Shown in pieces: positions 13,817-26,000 of a stretch of 64,000 bases of DNA. A model generated the notes under the pieces. The model searched no databases, had not been told where the DNA came from, and was given only the letters and a program-made list of their open reading frames with translations. A program made the position numbers and the translations under genes. The DNA comes from Apostichopus japonicus (lineage: Eukaryota > Echinodermata > Holothuroidea > Aspidochirotida > Stichopodidae). The DNA is taken from NCBI RefSeq assembly GCF_037975245.1, contig NC_092580.1:13113501-13177500 (forward strand). Reading direction: 5' to 3'. Numbering within the stretch: the stretch's first letter is position 1; each line of letters begins with the position of its first letter.

Positions 13817-15817
13817 AATAAAACAAATGGACTTTAACGGTTCGACATAAAAGAGTCATTCTTCTGTCAAGTAATCCACAAAAAACTACTCTGAAGACCA
13901 GATCGGGGAACAGGAAACCTCCAATGGGGCAAGTGGCGATCCTTAGGAGGTAGCGCGCCGAGCACTAGTAGTACTATAGTATGGTTCCCCTATAGTATTA
14001 GCGTTACTACACTGAAGTCGCAATAGACGAAGAGATTTTACTGTATCATCTAAATTAACACCCCCTTCATTGCTCTATTGTATACTAATAAGCTATGAGG
14101 TTAGCTTCAGAGGCGATGGGTTACATCTTCTTGTGAACAAATCTCAGTGCCCCAATTTATTTCTGGAATATGCTGGATCAGTTAATTATAGCAATAATTT
14201 CTTATGCCTATTCCAGGAAAACCATTTATTATGTTGTGGAGGGAGTGGGGGTAATGGGGATGGGTCAAAATAGGTAGGTAAAAAGATTTTATTCCAAAGG
14301 TTGTTTAATTAAATCTCAAAGCGATTTATTTTAAAGTCACAGAGCCAAAAATTCACACAACATAGTTCAAGTGTTAAATCATTGAACAAAATTTATTCAA
14401 TATCAGTTCTAGACAGTCATTCTGGACAATCTGAACTAACATTAACAACAATCATTGTATTATATGACATAAAAGTAAAACTGTACTTTCCATAAACATT
14501 ATCATTCTTAAATTACACTAATGTAATTTGTGACATCAAAGGAGGTTAAAAGAAAACAACTTACATGATTTTTTTTGCTTTAAGCCTACAAAGCAGTTGC
14601 ATGTCCATCGCTATCAATCGTTGTTGTGACAAATTAATTAGAATAATCCAGAAGCAAATACAATACAGGGTTATTTAAACCAAGAAACACTGCACGACGC
14701 AACTCACATGCAAAAATGTTACCCACGCACGACGACACGTACAACACTGATGGGCAATGTGAAACACAGCATCACACGCATTAAAACAATCGAAGACCAT
14801 TAACAGGGTGTACTGCTGAGTTTTTGAAGAAAGACTACAAAACAAACCAACTGCTGCTGAAGAAACAGTCTAAACATTCAAGAGTTCTGCTGCCTCCATT
14901 GGTCTTTATTATGACTTTTCTGTCAAATATCATTGGTGATATGGTTATTTTGGCTTCCAGATTAAAGGTACGAATCAAACGAGGTAAATGCCCCTAAAAA
15001 GGTCAATGCCCGTTCCCTTATGCACATATTATATGACATCACGGTCATGCCAATACTTGTGTCCAAATGCTTCAAAACATGCCTTTTCTTTTATTGTTGA
15101 TGTTGGGTCTGGAAAATAACCTTTTCATCCTGAATTAAAAGTCTTGAATTTCAATATATCAACACTGAGGGAACCCTGACGGATTGATAATCCAACACAA
15201 TCGTAGTTTAGAAAGGCTTCCTATACAATGAGTTTTCTCCTGGCAACTTGAATCCAGTGTAATGACCATTGGCTGGAAAATCACTTCTGATCCTTTGGAC
15301 TGCACATGATGGTAGCACAACCCTGACGTGTCTTGCTAGGAACCCCAAGTATCATTGAACCTGTTGACTGTAGGCTATGTATCTGTACTGCCTGGGAAAA
15401 AATTTATGAAAGTTCAAAATGTATTAATGTTGGCCATGATGTCCACAATAACAAGCAGACACACAATGTACAGTTATGGTTACATTTGTTGTGATTTTAC
15501 ACCTTCCATGTATCATGAAACATTCTTTTGTTTCAGAAAATTGATTTGCAAAACTCCAGGCCAAAGTACTAGCCAAGTAATAATGAGTATGAAATAACAT
15601 ATATGCCTACCTAGCATGGCTGCATAATGCAACTTACATCCCCGAGCCAAACTTTCAGTATGCAACCAACCCTACTAGTACTACACACTCTACATATGGG
15701 TTGTAAGTTACCGTAACACAACGCACAATACGGTTTAGGGTGTTCCGCGAATTCCAACAACACATGCACAAAATGGACTGGATTTTGTTTTTAAATGCTT
15801 CGTTAATAAATTCTTAC
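13817..15817. other. Interior of the TTAA-flanked transposon
   Basis: Nothing coding is recognisable. The middle part (about 14280-15600) is AT-rich and resembles 3'-UTR or nested repeat sequence. It may have replaced the original transposase. Confidence 0.4.
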
Positions 15818-16092
15818 CACGTTGTATGTTCCTTGCAATGGTTTCGAACGGATTTCTTCTTCGATATGTTGTGGAGCTTCAATTTCGGCTCGTTTAACAG
15901 GCTCGAACTGATACGGTTCTAACACCTCCGCTCCACCCTCAGCGTTCGGTTCAATATTGGAATGATCATCGCCTTCACTCTCTGCTTCGAATATGAGAAA
16001 GGGCACTCTAATTATAGCCCAATTTCACTGCCTAGTGAAGAACCATTATCACTTTGAACTTCGGTTGCCGCATTTGGCTCTGGATCCGCCAT
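15818..16092 (-). pseudogene. First exon of a P2X7-like transposon-associated protein (frameshifted)
   Basis: On the minus strand an ATG at 16092 starts MADPEPNAATEVQSDNGSS. After a frame change the exon continues acidic (EAESEGDDHSN) to VLEPYQFEPVKRAE and ends at a good donor GTAAGAA (15817-15811). An acidic N-terminus followed by PYQFEP is familiar from P2X7-like proteins found beside THAP/YqaJ transposons in marine animals. The downstream zinc-binding exon was not found. Function is unknown and the copy appears dead. Confidence 0.45.
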
Positions 16093-16429
16093 TTCACAGG
16101 AAATTTTGATTTGATATCGCACTTGTGATCGGTGTTTTGTTTAGTAACTACTAGTGGTATGTGTACTTGTCTACTGTGTACGTGAATGGTACCGTAGCAG
16201 CGACAACAAATATGTGTTCAAAACGTGACGTCACATGACGTCATGCGAATCGGAAAATTTTCGAGTAAACAAAGTTTCAAACGCCGAAAAGGGTAAATTC
16301 ATTCTCAATTTTCGACTTGAAAAATCAAGTTTTAAACTGGCAGATTGGTTGATACATGTTTTAGAGAACATTCTTTGATGGATCCCAAAAATATAGGACT
16401 TTGAAATTTTCGTGTCATGGCCACTTTAA

Positions 16430-19400
16430 GTGACTATAGTGCAGCTAAATGAAATGGCACCCATAAGACCAAAAATATCACGGCAATTTTATTTTTGTAG
16501 AATTTACAGTATAAAGGCAGTTGTGTGCTTTGATAGTATGCCATAATAATTAAGTTAATATAGCTTTGCCACTACTGATTGTTGTTCAGAACAATTGCAG
16601 TTGATTCAAAGTATTATAAATAAATAAAATATTAACTGTTAGCAAGAGAGCCTGTGTAAGAGAATGTGTATTTAAGTAAGTTGGCCTGACTTTTCGATCC
16701 TAGCAGGATCTTCTTCAGAGGCTAAATGACAAGTAACAGAAGGGACAAAAACACGCACAGAATACAGACAGGTTAATGAGCATGGTGAAAACAAAGAGAT
16801 AGATGTAAGGGGATTAGTAGACAAGGGATGGAGAGAAGAAAGAAAGGCAGTCTCCAAGAGGCTGTCACGCTTGTGCATGTTATTAAGACTAATTAATGAT
16901 GCAATTGGAGTAAACTTGGATGTTTCATCTCCCAGACATCTTTACATGTATATATCAGTGTTTAGCCCAATCGGAGAGTGGATTTCTTATAAAAATCAAA
17001 TTTTCATCTTTTTCTTCCTGTATGGAAATGAAAGTGACCTCTGATGCCCCATACACTATGAAGTTTCACGATATTCTGATATCTGGTAAAATAAAACTGA
17101 AAAAAAAAATGATCAAAATGAACATAATTAACATAAGTCACTTCAGTGTTAAGGACCTATTTTTATTTTGCCAATATGATCATCTAGGTGTGATAATGTG
17201 TTATGTGTGTACACACTTAAATATGTAGTGTGACATATTTTGCATTTATGATACAGTGATCGCATGCATTTTTCTATGTGTTTGGTAACTAGGGCATCGT
17301 ACAAGGATAAGAACCTTTGCTCAGTGATGGTTAAAGCTGGAAATCGCATATATTAATTTGCATATATTGCATATTTGCATATATTTGCATATATTGCAAA
17401 TCACATATATTAATTTGAGCGTTGAAATGACTCAATCGTCTTTCAGTAAATAGCACTTTTCATGGTACGTATGGTAAAGTATGCGTAGCTCCCACAAGAA
17501 GAGAGGTGTAACGAAATACATTTTGATGCAAATTGCAGCAATTTCCTGAAACCTAAAACCAATTTCCTGAATTGTAAGACAGCCAGTAATTTAGCCATTA
17601 AAGCCCACGATACATTCCAATTTCAACTGGTACCATTGTATAATAAATAATCAAACATTCACAACAATGTACTTTTCCTCCAAACATTTGGCCAAAGCAT
17701 GCTGTATGGAGGCTATGAGACATTCAGACGGAAACAAAAGGTGTACTGTTCTTTGTTATTGTTTTGGTGGAAGTGAAAGAAGCATGCATTCCTGATTTAT
17801 TGTTTTCGTCTTGACTAAAACAATAAATGATGAACAGGAAACCACGTTTGAACATGGTGGCTTGCACGTTGCAGTCTCGCTCAGGACAGTTTTAGAGGGG
17901 TGTTCATCACTGAGCAATGTTTATCTTACCGTAGTTCACCCTCCTCTTCCTCAATTAACGAATTCATTAAACTTGCATACGTGGTCAGAACTCTCGCAAG
18001 TATAATTCCGTGCCAGCTCGTGATAAAACGGAAATTTATGCCCTCCTGAGGAGGTCACCGGTTTTGAATCCCATGCTAGTCACCAAAAAATTCTTCGCTC
18101 CGTTCAAATTTGAAGTTTTATATTCCTTAAAACTGTTTGTTCTGCATTCACTGCAGGGTGTGACTTATTTTTTTAGTGTGCATGCCTAATAAGACTCTTA
18201 CAGTGCACTAGTTTGGCAATTATTGCAAATTTATTTGATTATATGGTAAATAATGGTGGAACTGACCTAATTTCCTCATGACGATACAGGTAAGATCAAT
18301 ATTTAATGCATAATTGCAAATTTATGTCATGAAAGTAGGCAGTATTGAGTGTTTTTTTTTTATTGACTTGTAAAATGTGATGAATTAATGTTATGTAGAT
18401 TATACTGTATAAATGTTTACATTCTTACCTGTATGTAGCAGATCTGAAAACTGTGTTAATTGCTAGACAACCATAAAGTGTATCAGTTGTTAGTGTGAGG
18501 AGGAGATGGCGCGTACTTGACATTTTTGTATCGATCGGTCGATTGCATATATGTGTCGATGCAGACTTGAAAAGTGTTGCACAGGTTGATGGAATATGTG
18601 ATGGAATATGCTTAGTAGCTGCATGAGACACCTTTTTTGGTGGTCAGTCAACCCCAGGAGATGTTTGTTTACTATATAAACAGCTTCTTACAATAGTTAT
18701 GCACACCACTACAGGTAGCATGGTAGCTGAGGTTTCATAGATACGTACCGTACATGCCTGGGAATAATCTATTCAGTACATAGCTTCACCAAATGTTATA
18801 TATGTGCAATATGGGCACATGCACTGCTACAGAAATGCTAAGATTTACAGCAGTTTTGTACATATATATACAAGGGGACCATGGTATACTTTAGAAGAGA
18901 CCAAAATCAGAGCCTTCAAAACTGCTAAACAAAACTTGAATAACTGAAATTATTCCTTGCATGCGTGTGCATGGAAGGGATGTTAAAAGCAAATTTTATA
19001 CCAATGGGACTGGTAACTCCTCTTAACAGCAGAAGGCCGGACGTATATGTCATATTGAGTAGTCCAGATCGTATAAAATGGAGGTTTAGCAACGTAGTGT
19101 CAATGGGTAGAGACAACTTTTGACTTTTAACACTAAATGAATTTTTATATAACTGTACAATAATTTGCTAAATTTGATCGCAAACCAAGGCTGTAGCCAA
19201 GGGCTGAGGTGGGCATGTCTCCCTCCCACCTGCCTCCCCCCCCCCACAGCAAAAAAATATCAGGCTTTCTTCCTAAATAGTTTGTACACAGTTCATAACA
19301 CTTGCACATACAGTACACAAGACAACTAATTATTACATAACAAGCACCGTAAGGGATCTACTTTAAGCTAATCAGTACAGTTTAGTTAGATGTTGGGCCA

Positions 19401-20010
19401 AATGGCTACCTTTTTATCTGCAAACATTTAAATGTGGAATTATTTGTTGGTTATCAAGGAAATATTTCCATACCTGTTACTCAAGGTCAACAGTAAAGCT
19501 GCTCAATTTGGCAATGTGCAGTAATATTTTGTAACAGTTGTAGTGCTTCAGGTCTCTTCTTATAAATAATAATAACAATACTGATAATTATAATATGGGT
19601 GACACTGTATTTTATACTTGTGTACTACACTTGTACTCCAGTACCATTTTTTGGGCACTCGAGTACCATTTGGATGCGTACTTTAGTACCATTTGTTTTT
19701 AGTACTCGAGGACTTTTGTACTTTTTTTTACTAATGGTTTTGTACACACCACAAGTCTGCAGGCAATTGTTGTGCAAAAGGGAAAATCCTAGTTGAAGAT
19801 ACAAACCACAGCAAAAAAAACCCACGGTGTTGAGGCTGTTATTTGTCATTTCACTTCATTTATTCATGATACCTTTCTTCTGTACTGCATAAGTGCAACT
19901 TTTTACATACGAAATCTAGCGAATTTCATTTCTTTCACAAAGATTAATAAAACATGTTTCGTTGGCATTGACCTTTTCATGCATTCTGTTCTCTTCTTTT
20001 TCTTTATCAG
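16430..20010. other. No supported exon upstream of the first recognised PKA RII exon
   Basis: I looked here for the expected inhibitor segment (RRxSV) and the DILLFK-type helix and found neither. Apart from one hammerhead-like motif (16683-16724) and TTTGCATATAT-type short repeats at 17345-17420, nothing stands out. Confidence 0.5.
16683..16724 (-). ncRNA. Hammerhead-ribozyme-like motif of Penelope/retrozyme type
   Basis: The minus strand reads GCCT, CTGAAGA, then stem GATCC-TGCTA-GGATC, then GAAA, AGTC and AGGC. This gives the hammerhead core CUGANGA...GAAA, a GUC cleavage triplet and a GCCT/AGGC stem I. One extra A before stem II departs from the strict model. Such minimal ribozymes are known at ends of Penelope-like elements. 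Similar but decayed copies occur at 61264-61302, 62431-62480 and 63641-63680. Confidence 0.5.
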
Positions 20011-20052
20011 ACACAAATGCAAGATGTTCTGGATGCAATGTTTGAGAAGAAG
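20011..20052 (+). CDS. PRKAR2: PKA RII exon (visible exon 1): start of cAMP domain A
   Basis: A 42-nt exon encoding [14 protein letters not shown] (residues 1-14 of the visible protein), which matches the helix just before cAMP domain A in RII proteins. A pyrimidine-rich tract ending TTTATCAG precedes it and the donor GTAAGATC follows. The phase is 0 at both ends. The preceding exon should encode the DILLFK-type helix, but no such sequence was found in 1-20010. Confidence 0.9.
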
Positions 20053-23000
20053 GTAAGATCATTTTTTTGCTGCTGTTGAGTTTTGAAATTGAAATGAATG
20101 TTCTCGTAGTTGCTGCAGACATCAGAAAGGAAACCATTCATGTTTTAGGGCCTTCGGACAGAGTGAGAGTATGTGAACATAGAATGTCTATATTCCTTTA
20201 GTACAAATATCATTTACACACAGAGGAAAGTTGAGGTTAGTGGATGTAGCGGCCACCTCCTCCTCCCTCCACCCCCCCCCCCTCAACTCTCCTCGCTTTT
20301 TAACCATTTATGCCTCAGAATATGACATTTGAAGTAAAGAAAAACAGCAATAAATAAATCATTCTGGGGGAGAATACTCCCATACTATCTACATGACCCT
20401 CCTTTATATATCTTCATCCCTTTCTTTTATATATCCACACCCCTTCCTTTATATATCTTCATCCCTTTCTTTTATATATCCACACCCCTTCCTTTATATA
20501 TCCACACCCCTTCCTTTATATATCTTCATCCCTTTCTTTTATATATCCACACCCCTTCCTTTATATATCTGCACCCCTTTCTTTATATATCTGCACCCCT
20601 TTCTTTATACATCCTCACCCCTTCCTTTGTATATCTGCACCCCTTTCTTTACAAATCCTGGACCCACCCCTGTCAATACCTTTCTTTTCTGTTTGGTTAT
20701 AATTTCATATAGTGATCTGCTAGTTAGTGAAGCTGTTCATCTTTACCTGATGAACATTCCCACGTGTGATCCAGCGACACCCCTCTGTGCACTCTCGCTG
20801 TGGCATCTACAGTTCCCCAATACAGTCGCTGTTGCACCAGCTGCCCAATAGATCATCCTTTGGTCTTAAATATACCCAGCTTTTTTTTTTTTTTTTAAAT
20901 GGGTCAAATACAATCCACTGCATACAGTATATATCAAAGAACTTTAAACAGTCAGGTGAAAATAAATTATGTAAAGGTATGCCAGACATTTCTGTCATAA
21001 TTAAGATTATTTGCTGTGCGTTATGGGGGGGGGGAGGGGGGAAATCCCTCTTTGATCTCCGTATAGATAAGATACACACTTGGATATATGTAGAGAGCCA
21101 GGATTCTTGTTTCGCCGGATAATCTGCCGGTGAAACGCAGAACCGAAGGTCAGGATAAACAAAGGGAGTTCCACCGCTAATTATTAACCTCACTCCTACT
21201 GACTGGAATCTGCTCTGTGTGTCCTTGAGGAAGATGGTTTCAACAGCAGGTGATTTAAAGGAGCAGTCATGCTTGCATTGTGCAGCTGCATCAGTTCTAT
21301 GCATCTTATCTTAGAGCAACTGCCCGCCCTTTTCATTTCTTGAATGTTATAAAAAATTTCCGACAAATTCTAATTTTGTTTGTTTTGTTTTAGTCAATTC
21401 TAAATTTTTTGAGCAATTTCCTCTGTAGGATTACATGGCGACATTGTTGACTGAAAGCAATAAATGCTAGCTACTTTAAAAAGTTAATTGAGTTGTGACA
21501 CACACACTTATGCGTGTACACAGTATGCAACAAACTATGAACGACACATACTATGCTAACATATTTCTGCTGCGGGAGGCATTTACGAACATCGGCCAGC
21601 CAGCTGCTTTAAGCATCTTTCGTCGCTAAGCTGTCGTCGTGGTCGTAGAAAGCGGCGTAATTAAAGTTGTGTAATTATCCAGAATATATGCGGTATCATT
21701 CCAGTTGGTCGGTGATGATATGAAGTATCAATAAAGGACAGTGGCTGCATGCATGCGTACATGTGCACACATGTGTGATATGGGTATCTATGGGAGGATT
21801 AGCTAATGAAGCCTTAATGTTTGAAATAATTGAAAACGAACCAAATAGTACATAAAAAACATTTTAATAATGTATACTGGTTGGTATAGACAACATCAAA
21901 CCAGCAACTTAGTATCTTTTGTTTGAAAGTGCTCAATAAAATGATTGCTTGTTCATTACATATTTTTTCTTTAGCTGAAGATAAAGTTTGTTCCGATAGG
22001 TTGCAATGATACATCGAGTCGTATAGACATATTTTATCAAATTGGGCTATTAAAATTTGAACTTTTCTCGGTTGTCTACGGATAGAATATCAACCCAGGG
22101 CTTTGATTTCTCCTTTAGGGTTGTCCGACCAGCAGTTGCTGGTTGATCAGTTTTAAAAGAAGGAAAAATAAACTTAATATGGGAGATATATATATCTGAT
22201 TGTTATTGTAAAACTCATGTGTGTGCAGTCCTGAAATAGATGCATTGATTGTCCCAATAAGACCACTCAAACGGCTTAGGAAAACATTAGTCCTAGCTGC
22301 TAATGCAGTGATTAATTTATTCAGATCAAAGTCGTGTGGTAGACATTGACCCGACCTTCACCTACATAGTATGTTACAATTCAGATGTTCTTTTACGATA
22401 ACAACCCCATTGCCCTTCAGAGGAGTGGCATCTACTGTACCTTGAGCCTACGAAAGTATCGCATTCTTTTCGTGACCTTCGACGACGAGCCGTAGCCGCA
22501 TGTCCTGTCGGTCTCTGTGTTGTACGTCATCAAGATTCATGAAATAATTCAGACAAGGTCGAATAGGCATTATAAAAGTCTCGACAGGATCGAGTCGTCC
22601 CCGTGGAGGCAGTCACATGCAACTGCGGTTACCATGGCTGGATGTTAGATCGCCCGCCCACTCGCCCACCTGCAGAAAATTTCTTCTAAGAGCTCAATGT
22701 CAAGTGTATATATCTCCTATTTATCCTCCCATCATCGAAATGTTGAGCATGATTGTATCAAAATCTAGATGAGTGCTTTAAGTATGATTAATTGCAATCT
22801 TATTAATCATCTTACAAACCAGGCAGGTTTTGGAAGATTTGATTGCCGCTAACAAAGAGTAGTGATGCCAAGGAGTAGCTTAACAACGTGCTTAGCCTAG
22901 ATGTTTGCGGCTAACAAGAGTAGTAACATACTGGCTCAAGAAACACCTAGAAAGGTGAAGCCAATGAGTAAGTAAGCCACAAAGAAAACCCCGGTAAAGA

Positions 23001-26000
23001 GCTTAGAATTAATGGGAAAGGTAGAGAAATTAAAGTAAATATATATACAAGTGAGCGAACAATCCACAAGATGTAATGTGAGGCAGGGAAAAAGAGCAGG
23101 CAAACTAGCGTAAGCAGTTCACGGAACTGCTACACGTACAACAGACTATATGAGTATATAACAGGGCGGAAACCACTCCTCAAAAACGTCCCGAAGACCC
23201 CTCCCTATGCAAAAAAGGATACTTATTGGCCTGTGCACTATTGGTAAACTACTTCATCATCCAATGGATGGAAAAACTATTAAAATCCCCTAGGTCACAG
23301 TTGTTTACGAATAATGTTTAGAAAATCCAGATGAAAAATTGCATGATGCTGGCACTTTGGACTGTAGATTGAGAAGGAAGGGCAATGACCGGAGGGGTCA
23401 GTCGTAGAGGGTGCGCAGTGTTAAAAGGTGACCAGTTCATTCTAGGCACGGTAGAACGAGAGTGCTTAGGTTGTGGGGAGACAGGTGAGCCCGTCACTCG
23501 TAAATATCCAAACCAGTCAGTTTTGGGATTTATAGGGATTTATTGGTCGTTTAAACCTTAAACCCACCATGAATTTAACATTCAATTTATGAAAAAGGAC
23601 AGTCTTACATACATACTGTAGATACCTTGTTAATATATGAACAAATTCTCCATTGTGATTGGGAACTACAGTATTAAGCTTGAAAAGCTATGAAAATTCC
23701 CAAAAAAGTGATACATTATATCTCTAGTTCACGTTCTGTCAAGTTGCCTGATATCGTGTGACTCTCTTTCGGAAACCATGATGTTCAGCGACCCCCTCTG
23801 ACAGCGTTTGGTCGTTCTGTGACGTAGAGCCCATTCATATTTTTGTGGAATGCCAGGAGGAAGCCGATAAACATGCCAGTCTAAAAGCCTGGGAAAGACA
23901 CTGGAGAGATTTAATGGACTATGAGCTGATAATTTGTTTGAGGCCAGATTTTGGTATATAAGGTTTCAAATAAGAGGGGGTGTAATTCTTCATATCATTT
24001 TAATAGTCAGTATATTAGTGGGAAATGTTGTACATGTATGTTAGTGTTTACACGGGTCCAAAAATCGGGAACCGGGTACCCGAGGGCCGTTACCCGTCGG
24101 GTATCCGGGTACCCGGAAAAAATTTGTTTACCCTCGTGTATCACAATTTTCAAGAAATTACATATTGGATGCTGTAACAAATGCATTATATTCTCTACTG
24201 ACAACGTTTTCATGTTCAAATACGTAGGTGTAAGATAAGGTATAAAACCTTCCTCAATAATTTTTATTTGCTTTTGTTTCTTTCATTAACTTGTTAATAA
24301 ATAAATTATTTAATTATAATTAGCATTACTACTAACATCGCACTGCCGCCGCTGCTTTTGCTTGCTCGTGCACGTCTATTATCAAACCATATAAATAACC
24401 AATTTAGCTCTTAAGCATTAGCCGCGAGATTGCGCGATTCGCGCAATTTGATCGCATTTGGAAAAAACGATTAGTAAAAAGCCACTTGCGATTACTATTT
24501 TTTAGTTATCCCGTCTATAATCCATAAACATCTCTTAAAATTCCTTGTCAGCCTTTCCTTTCATGAAATAAACGAACGAATAAATAATAATTTCTTCCAC
24601 ATGGTAGCCTAACACCACACTAAGTCAATGAGAAATCTAGCTAAGCCTAACCATCTGTTTATTTGCTGAAGTTGTGCCGCAGTTATAAGACATCCATGGA
24701 ATACTTTCGTTATTGCTGTTACGTTCGACCACATGGTTGCCTAACACCACACTAAGTCAATGGGGGTAATCTAGCCTAGCCATCTGTTTATTAGCTGAAA
24801 TTGTGACGCAGTTATAAGATATCTATGGAAAGCTTTCGTTATTGCTGTTATCTTCAACCAGATGGTAGCCTAACAACACACTAAGTCAATGGGAAATCTG
24901 CCTAACCATCGGTTTGCAATTTTTTTTTAAAACAATCACACTTTGCGTAGGATTCGGGTAATAAATTAGGAACCGGGTAGTATATATCGCGTCGGGCGGG
25001 TACCTTCGTTATTGCTGTTATATTCGACCACATTGTAGCCTAACACCACACTAAGTCAATGGGAAATCTGCCTAACCGTCGTTTGCGATTTTTTTTTTTT
25101 TTTTTTAAATCACACTTTGCGTAGGATTCGGGTAATAAATTAGGAACCGGGTAGTGTCGCGTCGGGCGGGTACCCGGGTACCCGGATAACCCGTGCAAAC
25201 ACTAATGTATGTACTTGCCCATGTGCCTTAAAACATTGAACACACCCAGAGCAATGTTTAGAACTTCGTTTGTCAGAGGAGAGAAGATACAGTACTTGGA
25301 AAATTGGGACAAATAGGTAGATAGGTGTCTTAAGATATGTAGACTTGCCAACTCTTGCGGTTTTATTGGGAATCTCCTAGGTTCTCCAGTAATCTCATCT
25401 TGTGGAAGATGTGGGGGGGAAAAGGGGTGGGGGAGGAGGGACTTAAGGAGAGGGAGGCCAAGTTAGTATGACCTTTTCAGTATATGATGAAAAATAAAGT
25501 TTCATGGGAAAATTCCGGTGTAATTTAATAGTGACGAGTCTGATAGATTCAAAACAGTCTTTTTAAATAACTCTTGTGGAAAACGTTCCAACACATGAGC
25601 GAGTATGATGGTGAAATCAAGTTTTAAACTGGATATATATTATTCGTAATGTCACACTGTATTCAAGGAATGTCGGTATTTAAGCTGGATGTCACATCTG
25701 CACCATAACAGTATAGCGTCGTTATACAGAGAGCTGTATTGTACATAAAATGGCAGGTGGAACTTCAAGAGGGTTCAGAAAGTACAGTGGAGGGCGGGGG
25801 GGGGGGGGGTGGGGATTGCAGGGAATAGGGAAAGAAGGCTGGATACACTTACACTTTAGTACTCAAGTTTTCATAAATTGTCTGAATGGATACTGTGTTA
25901 CTCACTTTATATGTGTACTGTGTACTGTACTGTTCTACATATGAGTACACTATATAATGTGTAGTTATAATTTAACAATATATGTCTCCTTGAATGTAAC

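Larger units (their letters stand above)
13249..16425. mobile_element. 3.2-kb transposon with terminal inverted repeats flanked by TTAA
   Basis: The left end AGAGGCCATGACACGAAAA and the reverse complement of the right end (AGTGGCCATGACACGAAAA) match over 18 of 19 bases. TTAA lies directly outside both ends (13245-13248 and 16426-16429). Inside are a frame-broken THAP domain near the left end and, in opposite orientation near the right end, an exon resembling the acidic N-terminus of P2X7-like transposon-associated proteins. TTAA flanks recall piggyBac, but the AG start is atypical; a Harbinger/ISL2EU-type element with TAA/TTA sites is an alternative. No intact transposase was seen. Confidence 0.8.

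Noticed and set aside
17031-17100. Segment KFHDILISG as a possible DILLFK-type RII helix
   Set aside because: Only four residues agree, no acceptor/donor pair fits, and the flanking residues do not match.
20393-20851. 152-codon open frame rich in Tyr, Pro and Phe
   Set aside because: Most of it is the minisatellite at 20398-20660, and it overlaps no conserved sequence.
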